Source of the DNA: Candidatus Fredericiella danica | GTDB taxonomy: Bacteria; Chloroflexota; Anaerolineae; Caldilineales; Caldilineaceae | Assembly: GCA_016713335.1 (NCBI GenBank) | Contig: JADJPH010000002.1 | Location: 186,001-250,000 of the forward strand | DNA length: 64,000 bases | Direction: 5' to 3' | In this document: piece by piece, positions 53,901-63,099 of the stretch | Layout of the letters: each line of letters starts with the position of its first letter | Position numbering within the stretch: position 1 is the first letter of the stretch | Notes under the pieces: generated by a model | Databases searched by the model: none | The model's input: only the letters and a program-made list of their open reading frames with translations | Told to the model about the DNA's origin: nothing | Made by a program: the position numbers and the translations under genes

Positions 53901-54849
53901 GACCTGCGCCGGATCGAACTGGTCGAGGAGACGCACCGGCTGAAGGCGGAGCTCGAGGCGAAGGGGGCCACCCCGCCATCCTTTGCAGTGCCAAAACCAC
54001 CCGTGCGTGGTCGTGGAGCAGTTGCCCAAACATCCAAGCCTGCGTTACGAACGCCGGTCGCTGACCCAGATCACGCATATTGCAGTTCACCACACCGCGG
54101 CGCCGCCACGGGTGGGGCCGGCGCGCATTGCGGAATTGCACGTGGCGGCCGATCCTGCGCGCGGCAAAGATCCCTGGCCAGGCATCGGCTACCACTTCTT
54201 CATTCACGAAGACGGGACGATCGACCAGACCAATTACCTGGAGACGGCGAGCTACCACGTATTTCGCCATTACGGCTATTCGGTTGGCGTTGTGTTTGCG
54301 GGCAGTTTCATGAACGGCAAGATCCCCTCGTCGGCGCAACTGCGCGCCGGCGCCCACTTGGTTGCCTGGCTGATGCAAGAGTTGAAGGCGCCGTTGGCCC
54401 GTGTATGGGGACATCGCGAATTTCCCGACAACATGACCGTCTGCCCTGGTGGGGAGTGGACGCAAGGGAATCGCTGGCGCGATCTCCTGTTTGAACGCAT
54501 CGAACAAGTCCAGCAGGGCACGGGTTTGAAGACCGCGCGGCACTACATGCTGTTCTGGAATCGCGACAACGACAAGGTGTCCGGCCGCGAAGATTTTGCG
54601 AATGCACAGGGCTATATTGCTCGTTACCGGCCCACGGTTGGCTTTAGCGCGGACGAGGCACGCAGTGCGGAATTCGTCACGATTGTGGGCAGTGAAGCCG
54701 GCGTCAGCGCCGTCATTGAGCAGATGCTGTTACAGGCGGGTTGCAAGGTCGAACGGATCGCGGGGCGGGACCCGGTCGAAACTGGGCGCTTACTCGCAGA
54801 GTTGGTGCGAGTAGGAAGACGGTTCCGCAACTTTGAGGCTGATTTCTAA
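50990..54849 (+). CDS. GH-A-like barrel, Ig-like domain, three PGRP/amidase domains and CWB2-like tail, three frameshifts
   Basis: The N-terminus (MARPLIDSPFIFG) is paralogous to the gene at 47583, with IGNEMN and LTEVGQ as the likely catalytic Glu motifs. After breaks near 51780 and 52180 come an NBR1-like Ig domain and PGRP/amidase_2 domain 1 (VVNHTGAN; SESPGE), then a coiled coil and domain 2 (VVSHTGAP; TASPGE). After another break near 54010 comes domain 3 (AVHHTAAP, VWGHREF, TVCPGG). Only domain 3 keeps the His, His and Cys zinc ligands. The tail has VERIAGRDPVETG, as in CWB2 cell-wall binding repeats. No signal peptide is seen. The stop overlaps the scpA start (TAATG). Confidence 0.85.
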
Positions 54850-55682
54850 TGGCTGGTGGATTAACATTGCGCCCGCAGACTTTTGGTGCAGGCTATGCCG
54901 TGAAGTTGCCGGTATTTGAAGGCCCGCTTGATCTGCTGCTCCAATTGATTGAATCACAAGCGCTTGATATCAGTGCGGTGAGTCTGGTTGCGGTTACTGA
55001 TTCCTATGTGCAGACGATTGGACAATTGGAAGAGATCGAACCGGGCTCGCTGGCTGATTTCCTCGTCGTGGCCTCCCGTCTGCTTTACATAAAGTCGTAT
55101 TACCTCCTGCCAAAGCCGCGCCCACAGGTCGAAGAAGAGGACGAAGAAGCTAGTGGCGATGCTCTGATCCGCCAACTCCTTGAATATCGGCGTTTCAAGG
55201 AAGTCGCGTCACACCTGCGGTCACGCGAGGAGCAGGGGCTGCGCGCCTATGTGCGCGTGGCGCCAAGACCGGAGTTGCCACGGCGGCTTGAGATCAGTGG
55301 GGTTGACGCCCAGCGTCTGCAGGCGGCGCTGCGCAAGGTGCTTCAGCGACTGCCGGTCGATCCGCCGCTGCCCCGTGTCAAGACCTATGCGATCACGGTT
55401 GCTGAGCAGATTGAAAATGTGCGGACGTATTTGGTTGCGCGCCGTAGGTTAGGCCAGCGCGGCATCGGCTTTGTGGAACTATTAAGTCGTGGCGCCACGC
55501 GGCTTGAAGTGGTGGTGACGTTTTTGGCAATTCTGGAACTCGTCAAACTGGGTGAATTTGAAGTCGATCAGGCCGACACCTTTGGGGAGATCATTTTGCT
55601 GCCGGTCGAGCGCGCTGCCGGCGCCGGCGCCGAGGCTGCGGAGGTCATGGGCACCAATAGTGAAAATCCGGTAGAAAGTTGA
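54849..55682 (+). CDS. scpA: Segregation and condensation protein A
   Basis: ScpA is the kleisin that links Smc and ScpB in bacterial condensin. The protein has the family start VKLPVFEGPLDLLLQLI, a central acidic region, ADFLVVASRLLYIKS, and the C-terminal winged helix (VVVTFLAILELVKLGEFE). 277 residues, intact. The ATG at 54849 shares its A with the TAA of the PGRP gene, so translation is probably coupled to it. No scpB follows; the next gene is convergent and overlaps by 38 bp. Confidence 0.93.
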   Translation: MAGGLTLRPQTFGAGYAVKLPVFEGPLDLLLQLIESQALDISAVSLVAVTDSYVQTIGQLEEIEPGSLADFLVVASRLLYIKSYYLLPKPRPQVEEEDEEASGDALIRQLLEYRRFKEVASHLRSREEQGLRAYVRVAPRPELPRRLEISGVDAQRLQAALRKVLQRLPVDPPLPRVKTYAITVAEQIENVRTYLVARRRLGQRGIGFVELLSRGATRLEVVVTFLAILELVKLGEFEVDQADTFGEIILLPVERAAGAGAEAAEVMGTNSENPVES

Positions 55683-56121
55683 CGACTTTCCACCCATCGT
55701 CAAATTCATGTAGAAACACGAAGATGTTGTTGTGCTGGCCGTCCGTGAAGTTTAAGCGAGCATCGATCTTGTAATGTTTTCCGCTTGCATCCACCCCGCC
55801 CCCAAGCACCTCCCACGTATCGTAGTCAAAGAATGCATGATTTTGTTTGAGGGTACAGCCAGCCTGTTTGAGATCGATGGGCGCCCCGTTCGGTTGGCGC
55901 CGAGTGGCAGCCAGCGCGTTCATATCCCGGTTTTTTGAGGCGAGAAGCATAGACTCCGTGGCGGAGACCACTGCAGCGTCGACTGCAGCCTTGTCTAGTC
56001 TTTCGTAGGCAATACCGCCACAGCCGGCGACGAGCAGCGCCGCGACCACGCATACAAAGATAACGGACAGTACGGCGCGGGGTTGATGTGGCGCAAACAA
56101 GATTGGCATAACGCGGCTCAT
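55645..56121 (-). CDS. Hypothetical lipoprotein
   Basis: The ATG at 56121 gives a lipoprotein signal with lipobox LLVAGC. The mature protein of about 125 residues resembles a small NTF2/SnoaL- or DUF4878-like fold by its helix-then-sheet look (KAAVDAAVVSATESMLLA, then VFLHEFDDGWKVVNF), but I cannot assign a family. The 3' end overlaps scpA in a convergent arrangement. Confidence 0.7.
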   Translation of the reverse strand: MSRVMPILFAPHQPRAVLSVIFVCVVAALLVAGCGGIAYERLDKAAVDAAVVSATESMLLASKNRDMNALAATRRQPNGAPIDLKQAGCTLKQNHAFFDYDTWEVLGGGVDASGKHYKIDARLNFTDGQHNNIFVFLHEFDDGWKVVNFLPDFHYWCP

Positions 56122-56134
56122 CCAGGTGGTATTG

Positions 56135-57151
56135 TTAGCGTTGGCGGCGCAACCAGACAAAGAGGCTGCCAAAGATTCCTGCACTGCTGAAACTTAGGAT
56201 GCTAAGGACAAGGATGCTTGCCGTGTACGCACGCACAACCTCCGGCGTTCGCAGCCTGGCGGCGGGCACCCCAAGCGGTTTGTCCGGGGTCGCGGTTGGT
56301 AAGGGTGTCCAGGTGGCGGTGGGCACGGGTGTAAATGTGGCGGTTGGCGTCGGCGACGGCGTCATCGTTGCGGTAGCGGTGGGCGGCGGTGTGGGGGTAT
56401 CCGTTGGGATCACCGTAGGCGTCTCAGTCGGCGGGGGGTCCGTTGCAGCGGCGACGACGACAGGCTCCGGCGTCGGCGTGTCGGTGACGGCTGGCGTCGG
56501 GGTGGGCGTTGGCGGCAGTTCGACGGCAGGTGCGCTCTCGTCCGGATAGAGTCCGATCGCATCGACGAGGATCAAATTGTCCCCGCTGCTTTGCGGATGA
56601 TCCGTCAAAAAGAAGACCGTCATTGTGTTGCCCAGCGCCCGCGCGCGCACATCGATGTTGACATCGGGCGGTGGGTAATTCAAGATGCGACCTTCGCCCC
56701 AGTGCATTGGCCCCCAGATCACGGTTGCTGCCGTAGGATCTGTGCCGCCCGTCGGATCGATTCCGAGTTGCCGGCCGAAGAGGTCGGGCGCATTGGGCGC
56801 GCCCCAGGAGATGCTTGCACGATAGCCGCTGCCCGGGTTCACGTTGACCTGGGTATAAATGCCAACCTTAAATGTGCCCCCGTTGTCGCGTATCGTCAGA
56901 TTGGGGCCGCCAAAAAACGAGTGGTCATCTTGATAAAAGCTTGGATTGCCGGACAGGATGAAAGGCGACCAGCCGACGGGAATCTGGCGTGGCGGATCAC
57001 CGGAGAACTGTTCAAAATCACAGACTGGCTGCGGAATGATATTGGGGGGATTGCATGGTTCGGAGGCGAATGACGGAACTGGCATTGCCAATAGCACAAC
57101 CACCGCGAGAGCTAACCCTGCGGCAAACCGCCGCATCAACGTTCGATTCAT
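56135..57151 (-). CDS. Secreted TP-rich protein with C-terminal membrane anchor
   Basis: The ATG at 57151 gives a signal peptide (FAAGLALAVVVLLAMPVPSFA). An N-terminal beta-rich domain of about 180 residues follows (SGDPPRQIPVGWSPF, YRASISWGAPNAP), then about 90 residues of Thr/Pro repeats (TPTPT, TATMTPSPTPTATFTP), and a membrane helix with an RRQR end. The domain may be a sugar-binding-like jelly roll, but this is a guess. TP linkers of this type are probably glycosylated. Intact. Confidence 0.8.
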   Translation of the reverse strand: MNRTLMRRFAAGLALAVVVLLAMPVPSFASEPCNPPNIIPQPVCDFEQFSGDPPRQIPVGWSPFILSGNPSFYQDDHSFFGGPNLTIRDNGGTFKVGIYTQVNVNPGSGYRASISWGAPNAPDLFGRQLGIDPTGGTDPTAATVIWGPMHWGEGRILNYPPPDVNIDVRARALGNTMTVFFLTDHPQSSGDNLILVDAIGLYPDESAPAVELPPTPTPTPAVTDTPTPEPVVVAAATDPPPTETPTVIPTDTPTPPPTATATMTPSPTPTATFTPVPTATWTPLPTATPDKPLGVPAARLRTPEVVRAYTASILVLSILSFSSAGIFGSLFVWLRRQR

Positions 57152-57225
57152 CTTCGCCAGTATACTCTTGAGCCGGGGACATTTCAAAGCTGGAGGAGGA
57201 AGCGCGAAGAGAGAGGCCCTGCCAA

Positions 57226-57336
57226 GCCGCAAAGACGCAAAGGGAGACAAGGGATTCCCTGCGGGTGATTTGGTCCTTAGCTTGATGCCTATGGGAGGAG
57301 GTTGGTTCTTATCCCCCCGCTTGGCGTCTTGGCGGC
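57226..57336. repeat. Imperfect inverted repeat of the GCCGCxAAGACGCxAAG type
   Basis: GCCGCAAAGACGCAAAG (57226–57242) and CTTGGCGTCTTGGCGGC (57320–57336) are inverted copies over 17 bp with two differences, 77 bp apart. They fill the spacer between the TP-rich gene and the glycosyltransferase stop. Similar short sequences are scattered in intergenic DNA of many environmental bacteria. Confidence 0.6.
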
Positions 57337-57376
57337 TTCGCGGGAGGTTTTGGTCCTGCGCGTGACGCGCGTGGGG

Positions 57377-59440
57377 CTATTGTGCTGCAACAGTGCTCTG
57401 ACCCAGCACCCGGCGTTGGCCTTCGATGGTCTGTGGGCCTTCCGGGACTGGGAGCGCGGCGCCATTGTCTTGCCAATAGACCACCAGTTGGACCGAATAG
57501 GCGCCTGGCGGTGTGCCGGGTGGCACATCCACCCGAAGCACCTGGCTGACAAACTGATCCATTGGCCACTGGGAGGAGGCGGGCAGGAAGGGGCCATCCT
57601 GTTGCGCCACCAATGCGCCGGCGGCATCGTAGAGGCGCAGGCTTGAGCTCAGGTCAACGCCCATGCGGGCAAGGTCATCGTTGGCCTGCCACCAGGTGTT
57701 CACGTAGAGAGGGCGTCCTGGCGTGACCGTTGGCGGCAGCGTATGGGCGGCGAGCGTCAACGCGTCGCCAAACGGTGTATCATCGGGGGTTGCATTTGCG
57801 GGCAGGGCGGCAACGCCCGGCAACTGGAAGAGTTGCAGCCGGCCAAAGTCGCGCCCGGCAATGGGTTGATCGGAAAGCAGGCTGGTGTTTGCGTCCAGCC
57901 AGGTGCGAATCGCACCCGCCGGATCGGCCACAGTGTCATAGAGCCGGTAGTGCCAGATGCGCTGGTAGTGGGAGGCAAGTTCGTTCAGGGTTGCCAAGGT
58001 GGCAGCGGTGGTGATCGGGAAGAAATCCGCGTTGGGGTTATTCCACCCGAGTTGTGCATTACCGTCGATGCTGCCCGTGCGCACGACCAGCGGTGTGGCT
58101 GCGGGCATCGTTGAGTCGAGGTGCGCATAGTCAGCGAGGCGCAACATCGTTAACGGCGCTGGTGGCGCAATTGCGGCGCCCGCTTGCGGCCAGTAGACTT
58201 CCAAAATCGGGTAAATCCAGCCGGCGTTGGCCAGGATCACGTCGCCGGGGCGCCATCCCGCAGCAAGGGATGCGACCGCCGAACGGTGGTCGTCGGCGCG
58301 CAATTCGGGGTCATTCCAGAAGGTATATAGGCCTATTGCCGATGCGACCAGCAGCACGGTGGTGATGATGACGCCCCACCACCGTTGCCACGCCAGCAGC
58401 GCAGCGCACACCGCGCCCAGCATGGCGAGCAAGGGAGGGGAGTATAGGAAGAAGTACCGGACATGGTAGATGGGGGTGACGACGGCGGTGATTGCGAAGA
58501 GCGTGGCGACTGGCAGAAAGACATACACGGGTGCAATCCATGAATTGCGCGTAGTGATACTGAGTCTACCCTGCCTGCCGCGGTGCATGACGACGCCGTA
58601 CATCACGAGCAAGCCTGCGCTAGCGACAGCCCACGGCCAGTTGATGCCGGCCGGTGCGCTTTGACCGACGAGCGGCGCCGCCAGCGTCTCGGCGACGCTC
58701 ATCAGCACGTCGGTAAGTTGGGTCCAGGGTGTGCGCCAGGGTGGGACAGGCGGGTCGATCACCTGATGATAGAAGTTGGGGATCCAGGGCATCCACACCA
58801 CGACAACCGTGAGTTGTAGACCGGCCCAGCGTGCCAGGTTGCCCCAGCGTCCGGGTGTGCGCCACAGAAGTATGGCTGCCACAAGGTTGACAGCGGCCAA
58901 AACGAGCAGGAAATAGTAAAGCGTGTAGAGTCCGGCTGCGGCTGCAAGCACATAAACGACTGCCCACCGCCACTGCCGGTGTTCGGTGTAGCGAAGCGCG
59001 GCCCAGAGCGCGAGCAAGCCGAGCGCCGCGCCCAGCGTGTACATGCGGACTTCCTGGCTGTACCAGAGTTCGAGGGGGTTGACCGCAGCGAGCCAGATGG
59101 TGAGGACGGCGGCGGTCCGACCATACCAGCGCCTGCTCAAGATGAAGATGAGCGGAAGAATGAGCATGCCAAAGAAGACGCCTGGCCAGGCGTAGAGAAA
59201 CTCAAGTCCATGCGCCAGGGAGGGTTGTGTGAGCAACTGCCAGAGGTGGAGCAAGAAATAGTAGCCCGGTGGATGGATGTCGCCGGCGGTGTGCAGCCAC
59301 ATTGCCGGCAGGGACTTGCGCGCCAGCATGACACTGACGGGTTCATCGTACCAGAGTGACTCAGCGCCGAGATGAACCAGGCGCAGGGCGAAACCGGTGA
59401 GAATTGCCGCGAGCAATGCGACACGCTGGCGTGGAGACAT
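57377..59440 (-). CDS. GT39-like membrane glycosyltransferase
   Basis: The protein of about 687 residues has about 10–12 membrane helices. The first loop contains SLWYDEPVSVMLA, whose Asp-Glu matches the catalytic acid of ArnT/PMT-type lipid-linked glycosyltransferases (GT-C fold). The extracytoplasmic C-terminus is soluble and beta-rich. It probably transfers a polyprenyl-linked sugar to protein or lipid; a glycosylated TP-rich protein is encoded next door. The ATG at 59440 is used. It lies 4 bp after the helicase-like gene. Confidence 0.82.
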   Translation of the reverse strand: MSPRQRVALLAAILTGFALRLVHLGAESLWYDEPVSVMLARKSLPAMWLHTAGDIHPPGYYFLLHLWQLLTQPSLAHGLEFLYAWPGVFFGMLILPLIFILSRRWYGRTAAVLTIWLAAVNPLELWYSQEVRMYTLGAALGLLALWAALRYTEHRQWRWAVVYVLAAAAGLYTLYYFLLVLAAVNLVAAILLWRTPGRWGNLARWAGLQLTVVVVWMPWIPNFYHQVIDPPVPPWRTPWTQLTDVLMSVAETLAAPLVGQSAPAGINWPWAVASAGLLVMYGVVMHRGRQGRLSITTRNSWIAPVYVFLPVATLFAITAVVTPIYHVRYFFLYSPPLLAMLGAVCAALLAWQRWWGVIITTVLLVASAIGLYTFWNDPELRADDHRSAVASLAAGWRPGDVILANAGWIYPILEVYWPQAGAAIAPPAPLTMLRLADYAHLDSTMPAATPLVVRTGSIDGNAQLGWNNPNADFFPITTAATLATLNELASHYQRIWHYRLYDTVADPAGAIRTWLDANTSLLSDQPIAGRDFGRLQLFQLPGVAALPANATPDDTPFGDALTLAAHTLPPTVTPGRPLYVNTWWQANDDLARMGVDLSSSLRLYDAAGALVAQQDGPFLPASSQWPMDQFVSQVLRVDVPPGTPPGAYSVQLVVYWQDNGAALPVPEGPQTIEGQRRVLGQSTVAAQ

Positions 59441-59444
59441 CAAC

Positions 59445-61650
59445 TTACCTTTCTGCCAGCAGCCGGTTTACGATGCTCAGGAGCCGGCCATGCTGTTCGC
59501 TGCCACTTTCGGAGAATTCGCTGACGGCAACGTAGATTTCGCGGCGTGTGCGCCGGAAGAGACCCAGCAGCAGCCGGCGCAGGGTGTCCTGGCTAGTCTC
59601 ATATTCGTTCTTGTCGGTCCACTGGTCAGTCTCGGGCCAGTGAGGTGACAGCACGTATGGGTGCGTGAGTGGCTGGTAGAGTCGTTCCCACCAACCGTTG
59701 GCGCCGATATCCAGCCAGAACTGCACGTCTACGGCGCGATTACGCAGGAGAAAGGTGTAGGCTGGCGCCAAGAAGACTGCATCTTCCGGCACGCGCCAGC
59801 CTGGAACATAGAGGGCGCTGAGCGCGCCGGACTCGGCCAGGCGCAGGTACTCGCGACCGATCTCTTTTGTAGTCGGTTTCTGGAGCAACGGTTGGTCACC
59901 AGGCGAGGGACCTTGTTCGGGTAGGTATTCGGCGACATCTTCGAGCGCCCATCGAAACTTGCGGGCCGATTCGACCAGTTGGCTTGCCACCCTGGCGGCG
60001 TCGCGGTCGGCATGAAAACCGTATCCAGGCTGGCTCAGCAGTTCGCCAAACACCCTTGCAAAGAACTGATCAAGCGGTGCGTCTTCGCCGCTGGCCCGAT
60101 AGCCAGCCAGCCAGCTCCGGAGCTGATCATACTCCTCGCCGGCTGCGTAGGTGATTCGCGTCCGCGCCGGGTCCGCGAGTGCAGCAAATGCGCTAAGCTC
60201 AAAGCCGCGGCGGCGCGGCTGATAGACAATGTCGGCAAGCACATTGGCGCGCAACGGGTCTAGCCGCGGGATCGAAACCGCCAGCATATGGGCGACGTCC
60301 GGCGCGGCGGGTTCCAGGCGCCAGTGTGGATGCGCCAGTTTCGCCAGGGCAAGCAATGTGCGCGCCGCCGGTTCCGCTTCCAGGGCGCGACTGGGGCGAT
60401 GGGTGGCGACCTCGATGTTGTGTAGCGACAAGGCGTGTTGAAGGCTAAACCGCAGCGCATCGCTGACAAACGGCGCCATGACGACAATCTCTCCCGGCGG
60501 CGTACCCTCTTCCTGCACAAGTCGATTGATTTCGTTGGCGACCCACCGAATCATTTGTGGGTAAAAGCGGAAGTTGTCGCTTGGCGCGTAGATTCCCGGC
60601 GGCGCCGTTTCCGGCTCAGAGTCCGATTCGCCTTGAACGGTCACTGTGTCCGGTGGGGCGCCATCAGCGAGCCCACCGTCGTGGCGCGGTTTCGGCTTTG
60701 ACAGGAGCCATTCCGTCTGGTGCGCAAGTTGTCTGATTGCGGCCGGCATCACCCAGGAGCGGTTGAGATGGATGCGTTCGGCGCACGCGGCGGCTAATGC
60801 GGCGACGCCGCGGATCCGCGCCAAGAAACGAGCGGTAGCCCGCGCCGTCGTCTACGATGATCAAGCCGCTGGCCAACTGCGGCAGCCATTCGAGCACAAG
60901 CCGGTGGGCGCTCGGTGTATCTTCCTCGGCGTTATCAAAGATGATATGGCGGTGTGACCGAAAGAGATGGGTCCGGCTCCATGGATGATGGAGCACCTGG
61001 CGATTGAAGACTTCGACCTGAAGACTGAAGTCAAGTAGGTTTTCGGTCAAACAGAGCGCACGAAAGGCGTGGCTCAACCTTTGCGCCGCACGCAGTGCGT
61101 TGAGCCGCGCGGCACGTTGCTCGCTGAAGGGCGCCGCCAGTTCCAATCGCCGATAGACCGTATCGATATCCATGCGCAGCAGTGCCGCTTTATTCAGGTT
61201 GTCGAGCACCTGGGAGACTACGCGGTTTCGTTCCAGGCGTAATGCGTCGAACGCCCCTTCATCGATGGCCTGGTCCACGAGGCGCGCCATGTGATATTGG
61301 CTTGTTTCGAGGGTGAGAAAATTGGGCTCGCGGCTCGGTTCGTTAAAGCCGGCATCGCCGGCGATGAGTGGCCAGTAGCGTTCCACGGCCTGTTGGGCCA
61401 GGCTGGCGAAGGTCGTCATGACCACCGGTGGCCCTGCAGTGGGCAGTTCGCCACCCAACAGCGCTTGACGGTATGGCTCGGCGAGGGTCCGCTGCGGTGT
61501 CAGGACCAGGATATCGTCCCCACGGACGCGCTCGCGTCGCAGCAGCCAGTTGATCCGTGCCAGGGCCAGGGTGGTCTTGCCCGCGCCAAATGGCCCGTGC
61601 AGCAAGACTTTGGTGGTGGACTCGACGAACGGTAGAATTGCATCCATCAT
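59445..61650 (-). CDS. UvrD-like superfamily I helicase homologue with degenerate motifs, one frameshift
   Basis: Walker A is LLHGPFGAGKTT at the N-terminus, and motif Ia-like LTPQRTLAEPY follows. Motif II reads IIFDNAEED, not the usual DEFQD, and the motif III region is GAGYRSFLGAD, lacking the usual Gln. After a break near 60830 the C-terminal half has no PD-(D/E)XK nuclease motif that I can see, and the motif VI region reads VAVSEFSE instead of VAxTRA. It may be a non-translocating ATPase or a divergent AddB-like protein. About 735 residues. Substrate unknown. Confidence 0.7.
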
Positions 61651-61691
61651 GATTTATACATTCTAGGGGACGCATCAAGGGAATACAAACC

Positions 61692-62785
61692 ATGCAAACG
61701 TATAAGATCCCACTTGTGCCGGGGCCGGTATCGATACCTGAGCGCGTGCGCCAGGTTCTTGCCCGGGATTATGGCAGCGCGGACCTGGAGGAGGACTTTT
61801 TTGATCTCTACGCCGCTTGTGAGCAGGGACTGCAGCAGCTTTTGGCCACTGAAAACCAGGTCACGATTCAGACAGGTGAAGGCATGCTGGCGTTGTGGGG
61901 AGCGCTCAAGAGCGTCATTCAGCCTGGAGATCGTGTGTTGGCGGTGGCTTCGGGCATCTTTGGCTACGGCATTGGGGAAATGGCCCAACAGATTGGTGCG
62001 GCAGTAGAATTTGTCGGCTTTGACTATGACCAGGCGTTTGATCCTGACCGCGTCCGGGCGGCCGCACAGCGTCTGCGCCCCAAATTGATCACGACCGTGC
62101 ACTGTGAGACACCCAGCGGTGTACTCAACCCCCTGCCGGAGGTTGGTGCGATCAGCCGCGAGGTTGATGCACTTTACTATGTAGATTTTGTGGCATCGGC
62201 GGGCGGCGCACCCGTAGAAGTGGACCATGCCCAGATCGATCTTGGGCTGCTTGGCAGCCAGAAGGTGCTCAGCCTGCCACCGGACCTGTCCATGATTTCC
62301 GTGAGCGAACGTGCCTGGCAAGTGATCGGAACGGTGAACTACGCCGGCTACGATGCGCTGCAGCCCTGGCGCACGGCATGGCACAATCGGTATCTACCGT
62401 ACACTCACAACTGGCATGCATTGGCTGGGCTGGAAGTCGCACTGCAATTGCTATTCGATGAAGGGCTTGAGGCCGCCTATGTGCGCCATGCCACCGTCGC
62501 GGCCGATTGCCGGCGCCAATTGCATGAGGCCGGGATCAAGATCTATCCACGTTCCGAAGCCATTTCGTCGCCGACCGTGACGGCTGCGTATGTGCCAGAC
62601 GGTTGGAGTTGGCCGGCGCTTGATGCAGCGCTGCGACGGCATGGTATGGTGGTTGGCGGCAGTTACGGTCCACTGGCAGGCAAGGTATTCCGTATCGGTC
62701 ACATGGGCAGCCAGGCGACCATGGAATTGGTGGGGCGCGGATGGCTGTGCTCGCAGAAGTGCTGCATGAGGGGGCGCCGCACTGA
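61692..62785 (+). CDS. Class V aminotransferase (serine–pyruvate/alanine–glyoxylate type), C-terminus frameshifted
   Basis: The fold-type I PLP enzyme begins YKIPLVPGPVSIPERV, has the PLP-binding Asp in VDFVASAGG and the Schiff-base Lys in LGSQKVLSLPPDLSM, then RIGHMGSQ at the C-terminus. An indel near 62735 changes the frame; in the right frame it ends at a TGA at 62785 (…EVLHEGAPH), about 365 residues. Read-through to 62933 in the wrong frame is an artefact. It could be a serine–glyoxylate or alanine–glyoxylate enzyme. A strong hairpin follows. Confidence 0.87.
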
Positions 62786-62836
62786 CGTTAGGGCCAGAAT
62801 GTGGGCGCAACGCTGCGCCGGTGAATTCGTTGTTGA

Positions 62837-62873
62837 CGTGGCGGCACGCAGGAACCCCCTGCGTGCCGCCACG
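62837..62873 (+). terminator. Perfect 16-bp hairpin, likely terminator
   Basis: CGTGGCGGCACGCAGG (62837–62852) and its exact complement (62858–62873) enclose a 5-nt loop and are followed by TTTCCC. It lies 51 bp after the repaired aminotransferase stop. The stretch 62786–63099 has no other convincing gene; a small AT-rich palindrome TTACCGTAAGGTAA sits near 63015, about 80 bp upstream of the next gene. Confidence 0.7.
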
Positions 62874-63099
62874 TTTCCCAGATTTTGCATGACCCTCCAA
62901 ACCTCCTCGCCATTCACACGGCAAGCGTCGTAGTAAGCCGCGTTTTCCTTCGGGCATTTGACCGATGGTGGCGGTCCTTCCATCAACTAAAATGAATGGT
63001 GGAGCATTGTTAAGTTTACCGTAAGGTAATGTGTTTTTTGTGATAAATGGCTAAAGAGGTGGGGTTGTCTGCGTTTCCAAGGCCCTGAGGAGGCGACCG

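Noticed and set aside
56190..56540. G/T-rich low-complexity stretch considered as a simple repeat or regulatory array.
   Set aside because: It encodes the Thr/Pro linker of the surface protein on the minus strand.
62786..62933. Extension of the aminotransferase frame to 62933.
   Set aside because: The family C-terminus is recovered in another frame with a stop at 62785; the extension reads through the hairpin and has no homology.
62699..62983. Minus-strand frame of about 95 codons beginning MEGPPPSVKCPKEN.
   Set aside because: It has no ribosome site, runs straight through the 16-bp hairpin and into the 3' end of the aminotransferase, and shows no recognisable domain. It could be a gene remnant, but support is too weak to list.
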